Source of the DNA: Acidobacteriota bacterium
GTDB lineage: Bacteria; Acidobacteriota; Blastocatellia; UBA7656
Assembly (NCBI GenBank): GCA_040754075.1
Contig: JBFMDH010000008.1
Location: 135,410 to 199,409 of the forward strand
Direction of reading: 5' to 3'
Length of the DNA stretch: 64,000 bases
Numbering within the stretch: the first letter of the stretch is position 1; each line of letters begins with the position of its first letter. The notes beneath the pieces were generated by a model that was not told the DNA's origin, made no database searches, and saw only the letters and a program-made list of their open reading frames with translations. Below are positions 53,690-63,092 of this stretch, in pieces. Made by a program: the position numbers and the translations under genes.

Positions 53690-54988
53690 TTATGGAGTCA
53701 CTTGACTCAAAAAACCGACATCTTCATATTGCGCGCCGAGAATCGCGCGGGCATCCGCACCGAGCCAGCGATTTAAAATCGTCGAATAGACCGAACGAAA
53801 ATCGACGTGATGTTTGGGATTGCCACCCGCATCCAATTCCAAAGCCGCAAGCGATGGTTGTTGTCCGTAAAAACCGCCGCTCACCGGATCGCCGATGATG
53901 AACATATTCGACGTTGTTCCATGATCAGTGCCAAATGAAGCGTTTTCGCCGGGTCGCCGCCCGAACTCCGACCACTGCATCATCAAAGTTTTATCCGCGA
54001 GATTGTGCTCGGCTAAATCATCATAAAAAGATTTCACCGCTTCGGAAAACCATCTGAGCAGCAGATGGTGTTGTCCCGCGAATTTATTAGCTTGTCCGGT
54101 TGAATGGTCTACCTGGTCGGCATGATGGTCGAAGCCATGAATGGCGGCATACAATAAATTGGCTTCGGGCATGGTGACGAGAATTTGCGCCAGCATTTGC
54201 AAAGCCACCGCCAGCGGATTTTGTGAGTTATAGACCACCGATGATTGATAACTCGAAAGCGCAGCTTGAACTTTTTGCGCGCTGGTCAGCGCTTCAAATG
54301 CCGTGTGATTAATCGAACCTAAAAATTGCGAGGTTGAGAGATTGCGACTGGCGGCTTGATAAAAGGTATTGACCTGATTCCTCGCATCATTCGGATAAGC
54401 CGGGTCGGTCAGAAAATTATAGAACTGAAAACTGATGATGTTCGGGATAACCACGCGCTCTGCATAAAAAGTTTTCGGCAACTCGCCGGCGACGGCTGCC
54501 GCCGGTAACCCCGCTTGTCCGACCAATGCCACATCCGCGTATTTGCCCAACCATCCTTTACCGGCAAGCCCCGTGGTATCTGCCGTGTGCCAGACATCCA
54601 TTGCCAGAAAATGCGAGAGCGTTGAATTGGGATAGCCTACGCCTTGAACGATAGCGACTTTGCCTGCATCCCAAAGGTCTTTGATTTCTGTGAGCGCCGG
54701 ATGTAGTCCGATATTGCCCGACAACAACATCGAGCCTTTGGCGGTGTTAAGTTCCGATTCGCGGAAGGCGAGCTTTGGTCGCAACGCCAAATAGCGCGAA
54801 TCCGAAAAGGGAATGACCGTATTGAACCCATCATTGCCGCCGCTCATTTGAATCACTACAAGTTTTTTTGAATTTTGCGTGTCAGCAGTTTGTCCCAATG
54901 CTTCACTTAAAAATAGATTCGGCATCACGACGCCGAGTGAAACCGCTGTGGCGCTTCGTTGAATGAATTGTCGTCTGGTGGTCGCCAT
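53690..54988 (-). CDS. DUF1501 exported protein (copy B)
   Basis: 432 aa with a Tat-type start (RRQFIQRSATAVSLGVVMPN). The body is the same as copy A: QMSGGNDGFNTVIPFSDSRY, GVGYPNSTLSHFLAMDVWHTADT, GWLGKYADVALVGQAGL and LMMQWSEFGRRPGENASFGTDHG. It is clearly a paralogue. GAGGATAC precedes the ATG, and DUF1800 copy B ends 12 bases upstream. Confidence 0.92.
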   Translation of the reverse strand: MATTRRQFIQRSATAVSLGVVMPNLFLSEALGQTADTQNSKKLVVIQMSGGNDGFNTVIPFSDSRYLALRPKLAFRESELNTAKGSMLLSGNIGLHPALTEIKDLWDAGKVAIVQGVGYPNSTLSHFLAMDVWHTADTTGLAGKGWLGKYADVALVGQAGLPAAAVAGELPKTFYAERVVIPNIISFQFYNFLTDPAYPNDARNQVNTFYQAASRNLSTSQFLGSINHTAFEALTSAQKVQAALSSYQSSVVYNSQNPLAVALQMLAQILVTMPEANLLYAAIHGFDHHADQVDHSTGQANKFAGQHHLLLRWFSEAVKSFYDDLAEHNLADKTLMMQWSEFGRRPGENASFGTDHGTTSNMFIIGDPVSGGFYGQQPSLAALELDAGGNPKHHVDFRSVYSTILNRWLGADARAILGAQYEDVGFLSQVTP

Positions 54989-55000
54989 TTTTCGTATCCT

Positions 55001-56446
55001 CTAATTCAATTGAAATTCGGAAAGGCTCATCATCAAATGCACCAAGCCGCGCACTTTTTTATCGACGGTTAAATCATCTTTGACAAAGGTCACAGGATTT
55101 CCGTCATCGCCGGTCTGCAAATAATTTCTGAGTGCCAGATTCACCGAAGCATCAACCGGTAGTGGACCCAGCACCGATAAAAAATTTCTCACGGTCTTTT
55201 TCACATTGGCTTTGGTGTAGCGTTTAATCTGGTCGTGCGGAATCCACACGCCCGGCGCATTCAAATCAGCGGTGCGACTGATGGTCAGGAAATCTGCGAA
55301 GGTATAACGATTCAATAACCATGAGGTGTTAATCCATCCGAGTTGCAGACGCCAACCGGCAACGTCGGGCGGGTTGAATAATTCCTGCCCTAAAAATGAC
55401 ACGATTTGCGCCAGAATATTGGAACTGGTGCGCGGATTGTAATCACCGGGGTTGTATCGCGCGCCAAGCATTCGGACTGCGCCAACCACCAATTCCACAG
55501 GGGTTTTTACCAGTGCGAACCGCGCCCGTTCACTGAAAAATTCATCGGAGACAAATATCGCGCGCGCCAATTCTTTGATGGAATGGTTGCTGGCGAAATA
55601 GACATCGGCAAACTTTTCAATGGTGCTGCGGTCTGCGGCATTAGCGGTATCGAGCGGATAAACAAAAAAGTTAAAAAATTTATAGACCAGAAAACGTCCG
55701 GTCGCCCGTTTATTCGAGACGATGGAAATAATGTCCTGCCCTGTGAAGTTCGCAGTTTGCCCGTAAACCGTTTTCGGCAGTTCATCATGTTCAGCCGGAT
55801 TGACCAAGAACGGATAATTGAACGGGTCGCGTGTGCCGCGATTGAAAAAGAATTTCCAGCCCGTAAAGGCGCGGGCAATCTCCTGCACATCCTGTTCTGT
55901 GTAGTTCGCCTCTCCCGTAACCACATCTTTAATGCCCATCGTGAAAAGTTCTTGCAGTTCACGGGCGAAATTTTCGTTGGGTTTGCCTCTGACATTGACA
56001 ATGCCGTCGAGCCAGATGAGCATTGCCGGGTCTTGCGAAACGGTGAGCAGTAGATTATCGAAGCGATCCAATGCCTGTGCCCGCAGTTTGAGGTTTTGAA
56101 CGAACATGAAACGGTCATCAACTTTATTGGCGGCGGTGGCAAAATGGTTGTGCCAGAAAAGCGTCATCTTTTCTTCAAACGGGCGTTTGCTGTAAACCAT
56201 GCGGGTCATCCACCAGCGTTGCAGTTCGCCGCGATTGAATCGCTCGAATATATCGGGATTGGAAAAATCGAAACTCTGAGCAATCAAATCATCGAGAGCC
56301 GAGTTATCAGTTTGGGTATAATTGATGAGCGCATCAACCGCGCCTTCGCGACCCAGCGTCGTTAAAAATTCAAGCTCTTCGGGTGGGCCACCAAAGCCCA
56401 TGCGTCGAAGTAAATGAGCCGCTTCATCAAAATTCAGGCTTGCCAT
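55001..56446 (-). CDS. DUF1800 protein (copy B)
   Basis: 481 aa. The same markers as copy A: HLLRRMGFGGPPEELEFL, MTLFWHNHFATAANKVDD, ENFARELQELFTMGIKDVVTGEANYTEQDVQEIARAFTGW and NPPDVAGWRLQLGWINTSWLLNRYTFA. AAGGAGG precedes the ATG. It starts the B pair. The A and B pairs have equal lengths and spacing, so they arose by a segmental duplication. Confidence 0.93.
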   Translation of the reverse strand: MASLNFDEAAHLLRRMGFGGPPEELEFLTTLGREGAVDALINYTQTDNSALDDLIAQSFDFSNPDIFERFNRGELQRWWMTRMVYSKRPFEEKMTLFWHNHFATAANKVDDRFMFVQNLKLRAQALDRFDNLLLTVSQDPAMLIWLDGIVNVRGKPNENFARELQELFTMGIKDVVTGEANYTEQDVQEIARAFTGWKFFFNRGTRDPFNYPFLVNPAEHDELPKTVYGQTANFTGQDIISIVSNKRATGRFLVYKFFNFFVYPLDTANAADRSTIEKFADVYFASNHSIKELARAIFVSDEFFSERARFALVKTPVELVVGAVRMLGARYNPGDYNPRTSSNILAQIVSFLGQELFNPPDVAGWRLQLGWINTSWLLNRYTFADFLTISRTADLNAPGVWIPHDQIKRYTKANVKKTVRNFLSVLGPLPVDASVNLALRNYLQTGDDGNPVTFVKDDLTVDKKVRGLVHLMMSLSEFQLN

Positions 56447-56575
56447 CGGTGCTCGCCTCCTTTAAGCATTGTTGTGGGTATCTACAATCGGTTTCCTGAA
56501 AAAGCCTTCCCAACCAAACTCCGGCAGACAATGGAGCGTCGGGGTCTTGGAAAAAATACCGGCTATGAAAAAAAA

Positions 56576-57085
56576 TTAATCATTCGGACAATCCCTGGTC
56601 TGCTCAATCGCATTGAATATCACCCGTTTGTATTTATCGACTTCGATAATATGAAACGGTTGCGCAAGCATCATCGGGTGCAGACAATTATTTCCGGGTT
56701 GGGAAATCACATAGCTCACCCGCAAGGTTTTTTTATTGAGTTGCAGAGTTTCGCTGGCGGTTATTTCGTGACCCGGTGAAGGTTTCTCGCCGCCAAAAAT
56801 CGCAATCACCATCTTTTTCTCAAAATCGACATCGGGGAGTTCGGGCTTATCCGGTATATTTTTGAAAAAAACATTCCATAAACTTTTTAATTCTTCGCGA
56901 GATTTGATAACGAAATTATTCGCCTGGTGCTGGGCGCTGATTGAATTTTTCACCAGAGACTTGAATTCAATGCTCTTTTGTTTAATCGCCGGCTCATCCT
57001 GCGCAAAAGAATCATATTGAGAACCGCCAAGGGTGAGACTTAACCCAACCAGCACAACCGGAAAGAATCGAAGAAATTTATTCAT
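56576..57085 (-). CDS. PrcB-like exported protein
   Basis: 169 aa with a signal peptide (1-29). The PrcB C-terminal-like domain is seen: FVIKSREELKSLWNVFFKN, DFEKKMVIAIFGGEKPSPGHEITASETLQ and VSYVISQPGNNCLHPMMLAQPFHIIEVDK. Two Cys (in NNCLHP and TRDCPN) could form a disulfide. PrcB-type proteins were first noted as protease-complex subunits. It is the last gene of the ECF-sigma set. Confidence 0.78.
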   Translation of the reverse strand: MNKFLRFFPVVLVGLSLTLGGSQYDSFAQDEPAIKQKSIEFKSLVKNSISAQHQANNFVIKSREELKSLWNVFFKNIPDKPELPDVDFEKKMVIAIFGGEKPSPGHEITASETLQLNKKTLRVSYVISQPGNNCLHPMMLAQPFHIIEVDKYKRVIFNAIEQTRDCPND

Positions 57086-57221
57086 AAAGCTGCTCCTTTG
57101 AAAGTGTTTGTGAGAAGGGTTGCGATTATATCACGATGCCACTTTCAATAAATGGTTTGCGCGCCGGGCAATGGGTGAGCGGGAATAATTCTTCGCCCGG
57201 TTTTTAAATTCACTCCATCAT

Positions 57222-57662
57222 TTATTCCGGTTTCGGTTTAGCTTTACCCTTACCCTTCAACTGTTTTAATTGCGCCCGCTGCTCGGTCGTTAAATGGTTT
57301 TTAACTTTGATGAGCAGCGCGGTTTGGGCGCGTTTGATTGCCTGTTCGATGGACAACACTTTATCGAGTTGCGCGAGGGTAGTTTGTTCATTGACGTTTT
57401 CCTGTTTGATGAGCGTAACCAGTTTTTCCAGTTCATCCTGCAACTGCCATTGCAACTCGGTGAATTGTGTTTGCGCTTTGCGAAATTCGGTTTTAAAAAA
57501 ATTCTTTTGCTCTTCACTGAGACCGATGGCTTGTTGATGCTGCATCACCAGTTCGGGGGCAAAGAAATTTTCATCAAAGGGGTCGCCCGCAGGTTGTTGG
57601 GCATAAGCTGATTGCCAGTTAAAAAATAAAAATAGTGCAAGACACATCAATTTAATTTTCAT
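57222..57662 (-). CDS. Spy/CpxP-like periplasmic protein
   Basis: 146 aa with a signal peptide (1-21) and a helix-rich body (HQQAIGLSEEQKNFFKTEF, LQDELEKLVTLIKQENVNE, LSIEQAIKRAQTALLIKVK, LTTEQRAQLKQLKGKGKAK). The layout is of the heavy-metal/stress-sensing Spy-CpxP group, though LTxxQ boxes are partial. It lies between the anti-sigma and PrcB-like genes, so it may sense an envelope signal for the sigma factor. Confidence 0.78.
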   Translation of the reverse strand: MKIKLMCLALFLFFNWQSAYAQQPAGDPFDENFFAPELVMQHQQAIGLSEEQKNFFKTEFRKAQTQFTELQWQLQDELEKLVTLIKQENVNEQTTLAQLDKVLSIEQAIKRAQTALLIKVKNHLTTEQRAQLKQLKGKGKAKPKPE

Positions 57663-57673
57663 GTTGAACCTCT

Positions 57674-58201
57674 TTAATTTTTCTCGTTTGGAATGAGTTT
57701 ATTGAAATCAATTTTGGGACTTTCGATTCGCGGCAAGATTTTCAACCACTCGTCACCGGGAATTTTTAACAAAGCCGCCGTCGGCGAGTGCCAGGCGGTG
57801 AGGGTTTTCACATTCCATTCTTCGGGTCGCGAAATGCGGTGTCGGACTGGTTGCGGTTTTGTTGGTCTTTGAGCGGCAGTTATTTGCGGCGTCGTTTCAG
57901 GCTGCTTCATCTGGATAGCCATTTCCGGCGTTACCTGAATGATAATTTCTTTTGCCGATAGACCGGCGAGGAATTTTTCATTGAAGCCGTTCTGAAACGG
58001 ATTAAGCCAATAAATTCCACCGATAATCATCATCATCACACCGAGTGAAAAAGCGAGCCGCAACGCATAGGGTTTTGATGACGATGGCGTTCGCCTGGAC
58101 GGTGCAACAAAGGTCGAGAATGCCGGTGTGATTTTCTGCTCCTCTTCGCGTAACTTACGAAAGAGTTGCCTGATTTTCTGCTCTTGAAAATCCCGATTCA
58201 T
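57674..58201 (-). CDS. Membrane anti-sigma-like protein
   Basis: 175 aa. A cytoplasmic N-terminus (about 1-45) with the sigma-binding-like LFRKLREEEQKITPAF is followed by one helix (about 47-65, LRLAFSLGVMMMIIGGIYWL) and a periplasmic Pro/Thr/Gln-rich part. It lacks the zinc-finger His-Cys-Cys set. It overlaps the sigma gene stop by 47 bases, which is typical of coupled sigma/anti-sigma pairs. The partner sigma is directly upstream. Confidence 0.78.
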   Translation of the reverse strand: MNRDFQEQKIRQLFRKLREEEQKITPAFSTFVAPSRRTPSSSKPYALRLAFSLGVMMMIIGGIYWLNPFQNGFNEKFLAGLSAKEIIIQVTPEMAIQMKQPETTPQITAAQRPTKPQPVRHRISRPEEWNVKTLTAWHSPTAALLKIPGDEWLKILPRIESPKIDFNKLIPNEKN

Positions 58202-58712
58202 CGCTTACTCCCAATTCAATCAATTTCCGTCTCAGTTGGGCTTTTCCACGGTCGTAATGTTTACGCGCTGCGCCAAGCGTGATTTGCATCACCGCAGCGG
58301 CTTCTGCCAGACTCAACTCGTGATAAAAGACCAACTGTAAAATTTCCTGTTGCCTTTTGGGCAAAGTTAAAAGCGATTGTTTGAAAATTCCCTGAATTTC
58401 CGTGTGAAAAACCTCTTCATCAAAATGACCGTAAGTTGATTCGACCAAATTTTGCCGATGTCGAACCAGTAACAATCGCTTCAAGGTTTCGCGCCGGTGA
58501 TAATCAATCGCGGTTTTGCGAATGATTGCGAATAACCAGGTTTTAAATGATGACCGGTTATCAAACCGCGCTTTGCCTTCGAGAACTTTCACATAAGCCG
58601 ACTGCAAAACATTTTCGGCATCTGCCGGATTTCGTGAACAACAGGCTAACGCCCAGCCGAAGCTATCGCTGTGGTGGCGCTCCAATTCAACTCTTAAATC
58701 AATGCTGTTCAT
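58155..58712 (-). CDS. ECF-type RNA polymerase sigma factor
   Basis: 185 aa. Region 2 is RNPADAENVLQSAYVKVLEGKARFDNRSSFKTWLFAIIRKTAIDYHRRE, and region 4 is LTLPKRQQEILQLVFYHELSLAEAAAVMQITLGAARKHYDRGKAQLRRKL. The ATG at 58712 is preferred over a TTG at 58715. It directs RNA polymerase to stress-type promoters. It is held by the membrane anti-sigma encoded next, with a Spy-like and a PrcB-like gene in the same set. Confidence 0.93.
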   Translation of the reverse strand: MNSIDLRVELERHHSDSFGWALACCSRNPADAENVLQSAYVKVLEGKARFDNRSSFKTWLFAIIRKTAIDYHRRETLKRLLLVRHRQNLVESTYGHFDEEVFHTEIQGIFKQSLLTLPKRQQEILQLVFYHELSLAEAAAVMQITLGAARKHYDRGKAQLRRKLIELGVSDESGFSRAENQATLS

Positions 58713-58840
58713 CAATCAGCAGCTCGTATTTTCAGTTCGTTAGATTAGTCGATTCGGAGAAGCAACTATATGACAAGAAACCGGAGATTAGCAGAAAATT
58801 TTTATTTGCGGGATGGATGAAGGATTGATGCCACAAGAAA

Positions 58841-58882
58841 AAGCGCCTGACGATTAAATGAATCTTAAATCGTCAGGCGCTT
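58841..58882 (-). terminator. Intrinsic terminator of the EF-hand gene
   Basis: AAGCGCCTGACGATT (58841-58855) pairs with AATCGTCAGGCGCTT (58868-58882), a perfect 15-bp stem with a 12-base loop. On the minus strand the stem is followed by TTTTTC. It ends the EF-hand gene and separates it from the ECF sigma gene. Confidence 0.9.
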
Positions 58883-58902
58883 AAAAGTGCAAGCTTGATG
58901 GA

Positions 58903-59970
58903 TTAGTTTTGTGAAGAAGCGGCTTTCTTCCGTTCAGCCTGTTTCTTTAAGGCTTCGGTAGCCTCTTCTTTGGTAATTGAACCATCCCCGTTTAGGTCTA
59001 AGGCTTTGAAGGTTTTTTCACTGGTTAGTTCATCGGCGGTTATCTTACCATCTTTGTTTTTATCCAGATTGGTAAATAACTGCGTGACATCAACGCCGCC
59101 GGTCGCTTTATTGGCAACTTCAGAAGCCAGTTGGGTCAGCACGCGATTAAATTCATTACCTTCTTCTGCGGTGATTTCACCGTTTTTATCTTTGTCCAAC
59201 GCATTGAACGAAGAAACCATTTTCGCAAATTCATCTTTTGACAATTTGCTGTCGCCATTGGCATCGAGGAATTTAACTAAAGTTTCGCCAGTTCGCGGAC
59301 CTCTAAAGCTCTGCATCCCGGTGTTCCATTCCGCTTCATCAATAAAGCCATCTTTGTTGGTATCGAAACGCTCCATCATCATGGGATTGGGCAACTCATC
59401 TTTGCCTAATTTTTTATCCTTATTTTTATCCATATCCGCGAAGGTCGGCATTTGACGATTCATCTGTCCCTGAGGCGGAGCCGCCGGTCTGTTTGAGGCA
59501 TCGGTTTGATTCAATGCGCGGAAGAATTCATTGCCTTCATCAATCGTCAATTCGCCGTTTTTATCCTTATCCAGCGAATCGAACAGGACGAGAATTTTTG
59601 CGAACTCCGCTGTTGAAATATTACTGTCGCTATTGGCATCAAGAAATTTAACCAGGGTTTCACCGGTTCGCGGACCTCTAAATCCCCCCTGCGTTACAGC
59701 ATTCCATTCCGCTTCATCGAGGAAACCATCTTTATTGGTATCCAGGCGATCAAACCGATCAGCCATAAAAGATGGAACCTGCGCTTGAAATTCCTCTTTA
59801 CTGATTTTCTTATCCTTATTTTTGTCGAAATCAGCAAATGTTGGCATCGGGAATTGGCGCATCTGCATTCCCGGCGGAGGTCCTTGCGGAGGCATATCCT
59901 GCGCCGACGTCATCAGCGCGCCCCCGAAAACCAGAGCCAACAAAGTGATTAACTCAAATGTACTTTTCAT
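58903..59970 (-). CDS. Exported protein with ten EF-hand loops
   Basis: 355 aa with a signal peptide (1-23). Ten EF-hand loops are readable. Module 1 has DKNKDKKISKEE, DTNKDGFLDEAE, DANSDSNISTAE and DKDKNGELTIDE; module 2 has DKNKDKKLGKDE, DTNKDGFIDEAE, DANGDSKLSKDE and DKDKNGEITAEE; then DKNKDGKITADE and DLNGDGSITKEE follow. Modules 1 and 2 share SFRGPRTGETLVKFLDAN-like text, so the block is duplicated. It should bind many calcium ions outside the cell. It lies 29 bases after the Oar-like receptor on the same strand. Confidence 0.88.
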   Translation of the reverse strand: MKSTFELITLLALVFGGALMTSAQDMPPQGPPPGMQMRQFPMPTFADFDKNKDKKISKEEFQAQVPSFMADRFDRLDTNKDGFLDEAEWNAVTQGGFRGPRTGETLVKFLDANSDSNISTAEFAKILVLFDSLDKDKNGELTIDEGNEFFRALNQTDASNRPAAPPQGQMNRQMPTFADMDKNKDKKLGKDELPNPMMMERFDTNKDGFIDEAEWNTGMQSFRGPRTGETLVKFLDANGDSKLSKDEFAKMVSSFNALDKDKNGEITAEEGNEFNRVLTQLASEVANKATGGVDVTQLFTNLDKNKDGKITADELTSEKTFKALDLNGDGSITKEEATEALKKQAERKKAASSQN

Positions 59971-59999
59971 TTTTCACTCCACAATTTTACGGTTCCGAA

Positions 60000-62900
60000 T
60001 TAGAACCCGAATCTCAGTGAAAGTTCGATTCTTCGGGCATTATCAACATTGTTTGAACGACCAAAAAGCGGGGAGGTTAAAACGCCGTTGTAGAATCGAT
60101 AGTTGGTATGATTCAGGATATTGTTGATGTTGACATTAACCGTCAAACTATATTTTTGACGGACATCGCCAAAGGCACGCATCATGCCACCGCCGCCACC
60201 TTGACCGCCACCACCAGGTCCGCCGCCACCGGGTCCGCCGCCACCGCGCATCATCACTGACCCCATCTGATTCATCGCCTGTCCCATTGCGGAGTTGTTG
60301 TTGTTATTGCCGCGGTTGTTATTGCCACGATTGCCCCCCTGACGCTGGTTGTTCTGGGCATTTTGATTATTGTTTTGTCCGCCGCTTTGCGCTGACATTC
60401 CAGGGAAACCGCCGCCAATTGGCGGGCCAAACCCGAAGGATTTCGAGATACTCATATTCAAATTGAAACTACTTGGCCCATCGCCGTAGTTGCGCGGAAT
60501 CAGTTCTTCGCCGGGAAGCGGGTTCGGATTGAAAATGCCGAATCGGGTTTCAACGGCTCCGGGGGTGCCGGCAGCGGCAAATGATGGGCGATCCGAAAAG
60601 ACCGTATCGAGGTTGTTATCGCGACCGGTGGTGATGTTAAACGGACCTCCTGAGCGTATGTTCATAAACGGACTCAAGCGGAATCCATATTTTGTGGTAA
60701 ATGAACCGCCGAGAAAAACCGAATGGCGAACATCGTTACTGGAGCGCCCATATTCCGCCGCCAGGTCGTAGGGATTAGCCGGTGAAGTTCCCGCGCTATC
60801 GGTGTTGCTCTTGGTTGAAGCCAGGACGTAGTTACTGAAAATCGTGAAGGTGCGGCTGAATGCGGTTCTGAAACCGAAACGCAATTCGTGGCGGTTGGAC
60901 ATGCCATTGGATTGATATTCGAGAATCGCGCCTTGTGAGGGATTGGGTTTGACCAGATTATTGTCGGCATCACGCACCGGCGCATTGATGTTGACCGTCC
61001 TCAGCAAATTCACCCCGCGAGTATAGGTATAGGCAACCGTTCCAAACATGGTTTTGTTCAACTGTCTTTCATAACTCGCGGTTTGCAATATCTGGTAGGG
61101 CGCATTCAAACTTTCATCCTTGACGCGAATCGACACCACGCTGGTTGGCGCTGAACTGAAGGATGAAGGAATATTCGGGAAGAAATTGGGCTGTGCAATG
61201 ACGAAATTGCGCTGGCGAATGCCATCATTGCGGATGGTGTTAAAGGTAATTCCGGTATCCAGACGACTATAGAAGATGCCGCCGCCCGTGCGAATGGTGC
61301 TCCTTTTGGCTTTATCAGGAACCCACGCCAAACTGTAACGCGGCGCGAAATTGAATTTGTCATCGAGATGGGTTTGGAATTCCTGACGAATACCGTATGA
61401 AAAGCTCAAGGTCGGTTTGATTTTCCAGTCATCCTGAAAATACATACCGTATTCCCACTGCGTGAAGCCGATGAACGGGTCGCCGCGATTGATGGAAAAT
61501 TGCGAAGGCGCATAGCCCGGTGTATCGGTCAGCACTCGGCGATAAAGTTCCAGCGATGAAATCGGCACCGGCGCGCCGTCAACCAGAAGGCGATTGCCTT
61601 GCGCATCGCGTTCAAAATCGGAACCGAAAAGGAAGGTGCCGCCGAAATTTGATTGGTCGATATTGGAAAGTTTGGTGGCTTCGCCGCGGAATCCGAATTT
61701 GAGGATGTGTTTGCCTTTGGTATAGGTGATGTCGTTGGAAGCTTCCAACCCATCGGTGGTTCTATCGGAGAATAACTGCCCTTGATTGCCGCCCGATGTG
61801 AAGGCTTCACTGACGATGATGGCGGGCGCATCGGTTAAAGCGCGCGAGCCATTTGAACGACGATTGATTTGAAAACGGAATTCGTTGACCGCATGTTCGG
61901 AAGCAATCGTGGTCAATGAAAAACGCAAGGTATTATCTTTTGAAAATGAGGTCGAACCGGTTTCCGGCAAACTGAAATCGCCGCCATTTCGCGTGTTGTC
62001 CATTTTACTGAAGCGATACCATAGTCCCATGGTGTGCTTTTTGGTCAATAAATAATCGGTGCGAATCGACACATTAAGACTGCGCATCGGATTTACCAGA
62101 GTAGTGACGAACGGTGTGGGCGTCAGCGTGTCGGTCGGCAGAATAATCGCATTGATAAAAGCGTTGTCGTCATTTTCGCGACGATTGGCGTCAAAGAAAA
62201 AGCCCCAGCGATTACGAATGATGGGACCGCTGAAATAGCCGCCGTAGTTGCGCATCTGGGTCGGCGCTTTGAAATTTGCGGTGGCTTGACGCGCATTCAA
62301 TGATTCATCGTTGAAGTTCATATTGAAGCCGCCGTGAAAGGTATCGGTTCCCGGTTTGGTCACGATTTCAAATCGGGTGTGTCCCGGTTCGGAATATTCC
62401 GGGGCAAAGGGGTTCGAGTTGATGCGGATTTGTTGAATCGCTTCTTTGGAAGGCAACCGTCCACCTTCGCGGAATCCATTAACGTAGACCGTGGCATTAT
62501 CAACACCCGCCATCTGTTTTAAAGCGTCAAGCAGTTCATCCGGGTCATCCGGCAAAGCTGAGAGTTCGCGTTCAGTGATCACCGTGGCGGTTAAATTTTT
62601 GTCCGAATCAGTAGAAATTCCTGCCGAATCATTTTTGACTTCCACCTGTTCCTGAATGAAAACCTTTAAGGGAATATTCTGTTCGATGGATTTGCGGGAA
62701 GTGAGGTCGATTTCCTGGATGAATTTCGCGAAGCCTTCGAGTTCAACGCTTACCCGATAAATTCCCGGTTTAATATTGTTGAATCGGTAGCGCCCCTTTT
62801 CATCGGTGGTGGTGGTGGCGACTTTTTCACCCTGCGCGTTTTCAAGGGTTACGGTTACGGCAACCAGAAAGGCATTCTGTTCGTCGGTGACGACGCCGTG

Positions 62901-63017
62901 AATTTCTGAATTGTTGACGCTTTGGGTTTCGCCATCGCCGTCGTAGGCTTGGGCAATCGGGCTGATATTGGCAATTAATAAAAGGATGGTAAGCGTAATG
63001 GTGATAATTTTTTTCAT
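60000..63017 (-). CDS. Oar-like TonB-dependent receptor with Gly/Asn-rich insertion
   Basis: 1005 aa from the ATG at 63017, with AAGGAAG upstream and a signal peptide (1-26). A carboxypeptidase-regulatory domain (about 35-110, VVTDEQNAFLVAVTVTLENAQGE, GRYRFNNIKPGIYRVSVELEGF) is followed by a plug (DPDELLDALKQMAGVDNATVYVNGFREGG) and a long beta-barrel. Near the C-terminus (about 875-950) is a Gly/Asn/Gln-rich block (GGNRGNNNRGNNNNNS, then RGGGGPGGGGPGGGG). The family is the Oar-type outer-membrane receptor of Acidobacteriota and Myxococcota. No classical TonB box is seen. Confidence 0.93.
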   Translation of the reverse strand: MKKIITITLTILLLIANISPIAQAYDGDGETQSVNNSEIHGVVTDEQNAFLVAVTVTLENAQGEKVATTTTDEKGRYRFNNIKPGIYRVSVELEGFAKFIQEIDLTSRKSIEQNIPLKVFIQEQVEVKNDSAGISTDSDKNLTATVITERELSALPDDPDELLDALKQMAGVDNATVYVNGFREGGRLPSKEAIQQIRINSNPFAPEYSEPGHTRFEIVTKPGTDTFHGGFNMNFNDESLNARQATANFKAPTQMRNYGGYFSGPIIRNRWGFFFDANRRENDDNAFINAIILPTDTLTPTPFVTTLVNPMRSLNVSIRTDYLLTKKHTMGLWYRFSKMDNTRNGGDFSLPETGSTSFSKDNTLRFSLTTIASEHAVNEFRFQINRRSNGSRALTDAPAIIVSEAFTSGGNQGQLFSDRTTDGLEASNDITYTKGKHILKFGFRGEATKLSNIDQSNFGGTFLFGSDFERDAQGNRLLVDGAPVPISSLELYRRVLTDTPGYAPSQFSINRGDPFIGFTQWEYGMYFQDDWKIKPTLSFSYGIRQEFQTHLDDKFNFAPRYSLAWVPDKAKRSTIRTGGGIFYSRLDTGITFNTIRNDGIRQRNFVIAQPNFFPNIPSSFSSAPTSVVSIRVKDESLNAPYQILQTASYERQLNKTMFGTVAYTYTRGVNLLRTVNINAPVRDADNNLVKPNPSQGAILEYQSNGMSNRHELRFGFRTAFSRTFTIFSNYVLASTKSNTDSAGTSPANPYDLAAEYGRSSNDVRHSVFLGGSFTTKYGFRLSPFMNIRSGGPFNITTGRDNNLDTVFSDRPSFAAAGTPGAVETRFGIFNPNPLPGEELIPRNYGDGPSSFNLNMSISKSFGFGPPIGGGFPGMSAQSGGQNNNQNAQNNQRQGGNRGNNNRGNNNNNSAMGQAMNQMGSVMMRGGGGPGGGGPGGGGQGGGGGMMRAFGDVRQKYSLTVNVNINNILNHTNYRFYNGVLTSPLFGRSNNVDNARRIELSLRFGF

Positions 63018-63092
63018 TTTCAACTTCCTTGTCATCAACTGGGTCTCCTACTGTTTGGGTCCACTGTTTTTATCGGGAGCAGAGATCGGGAT

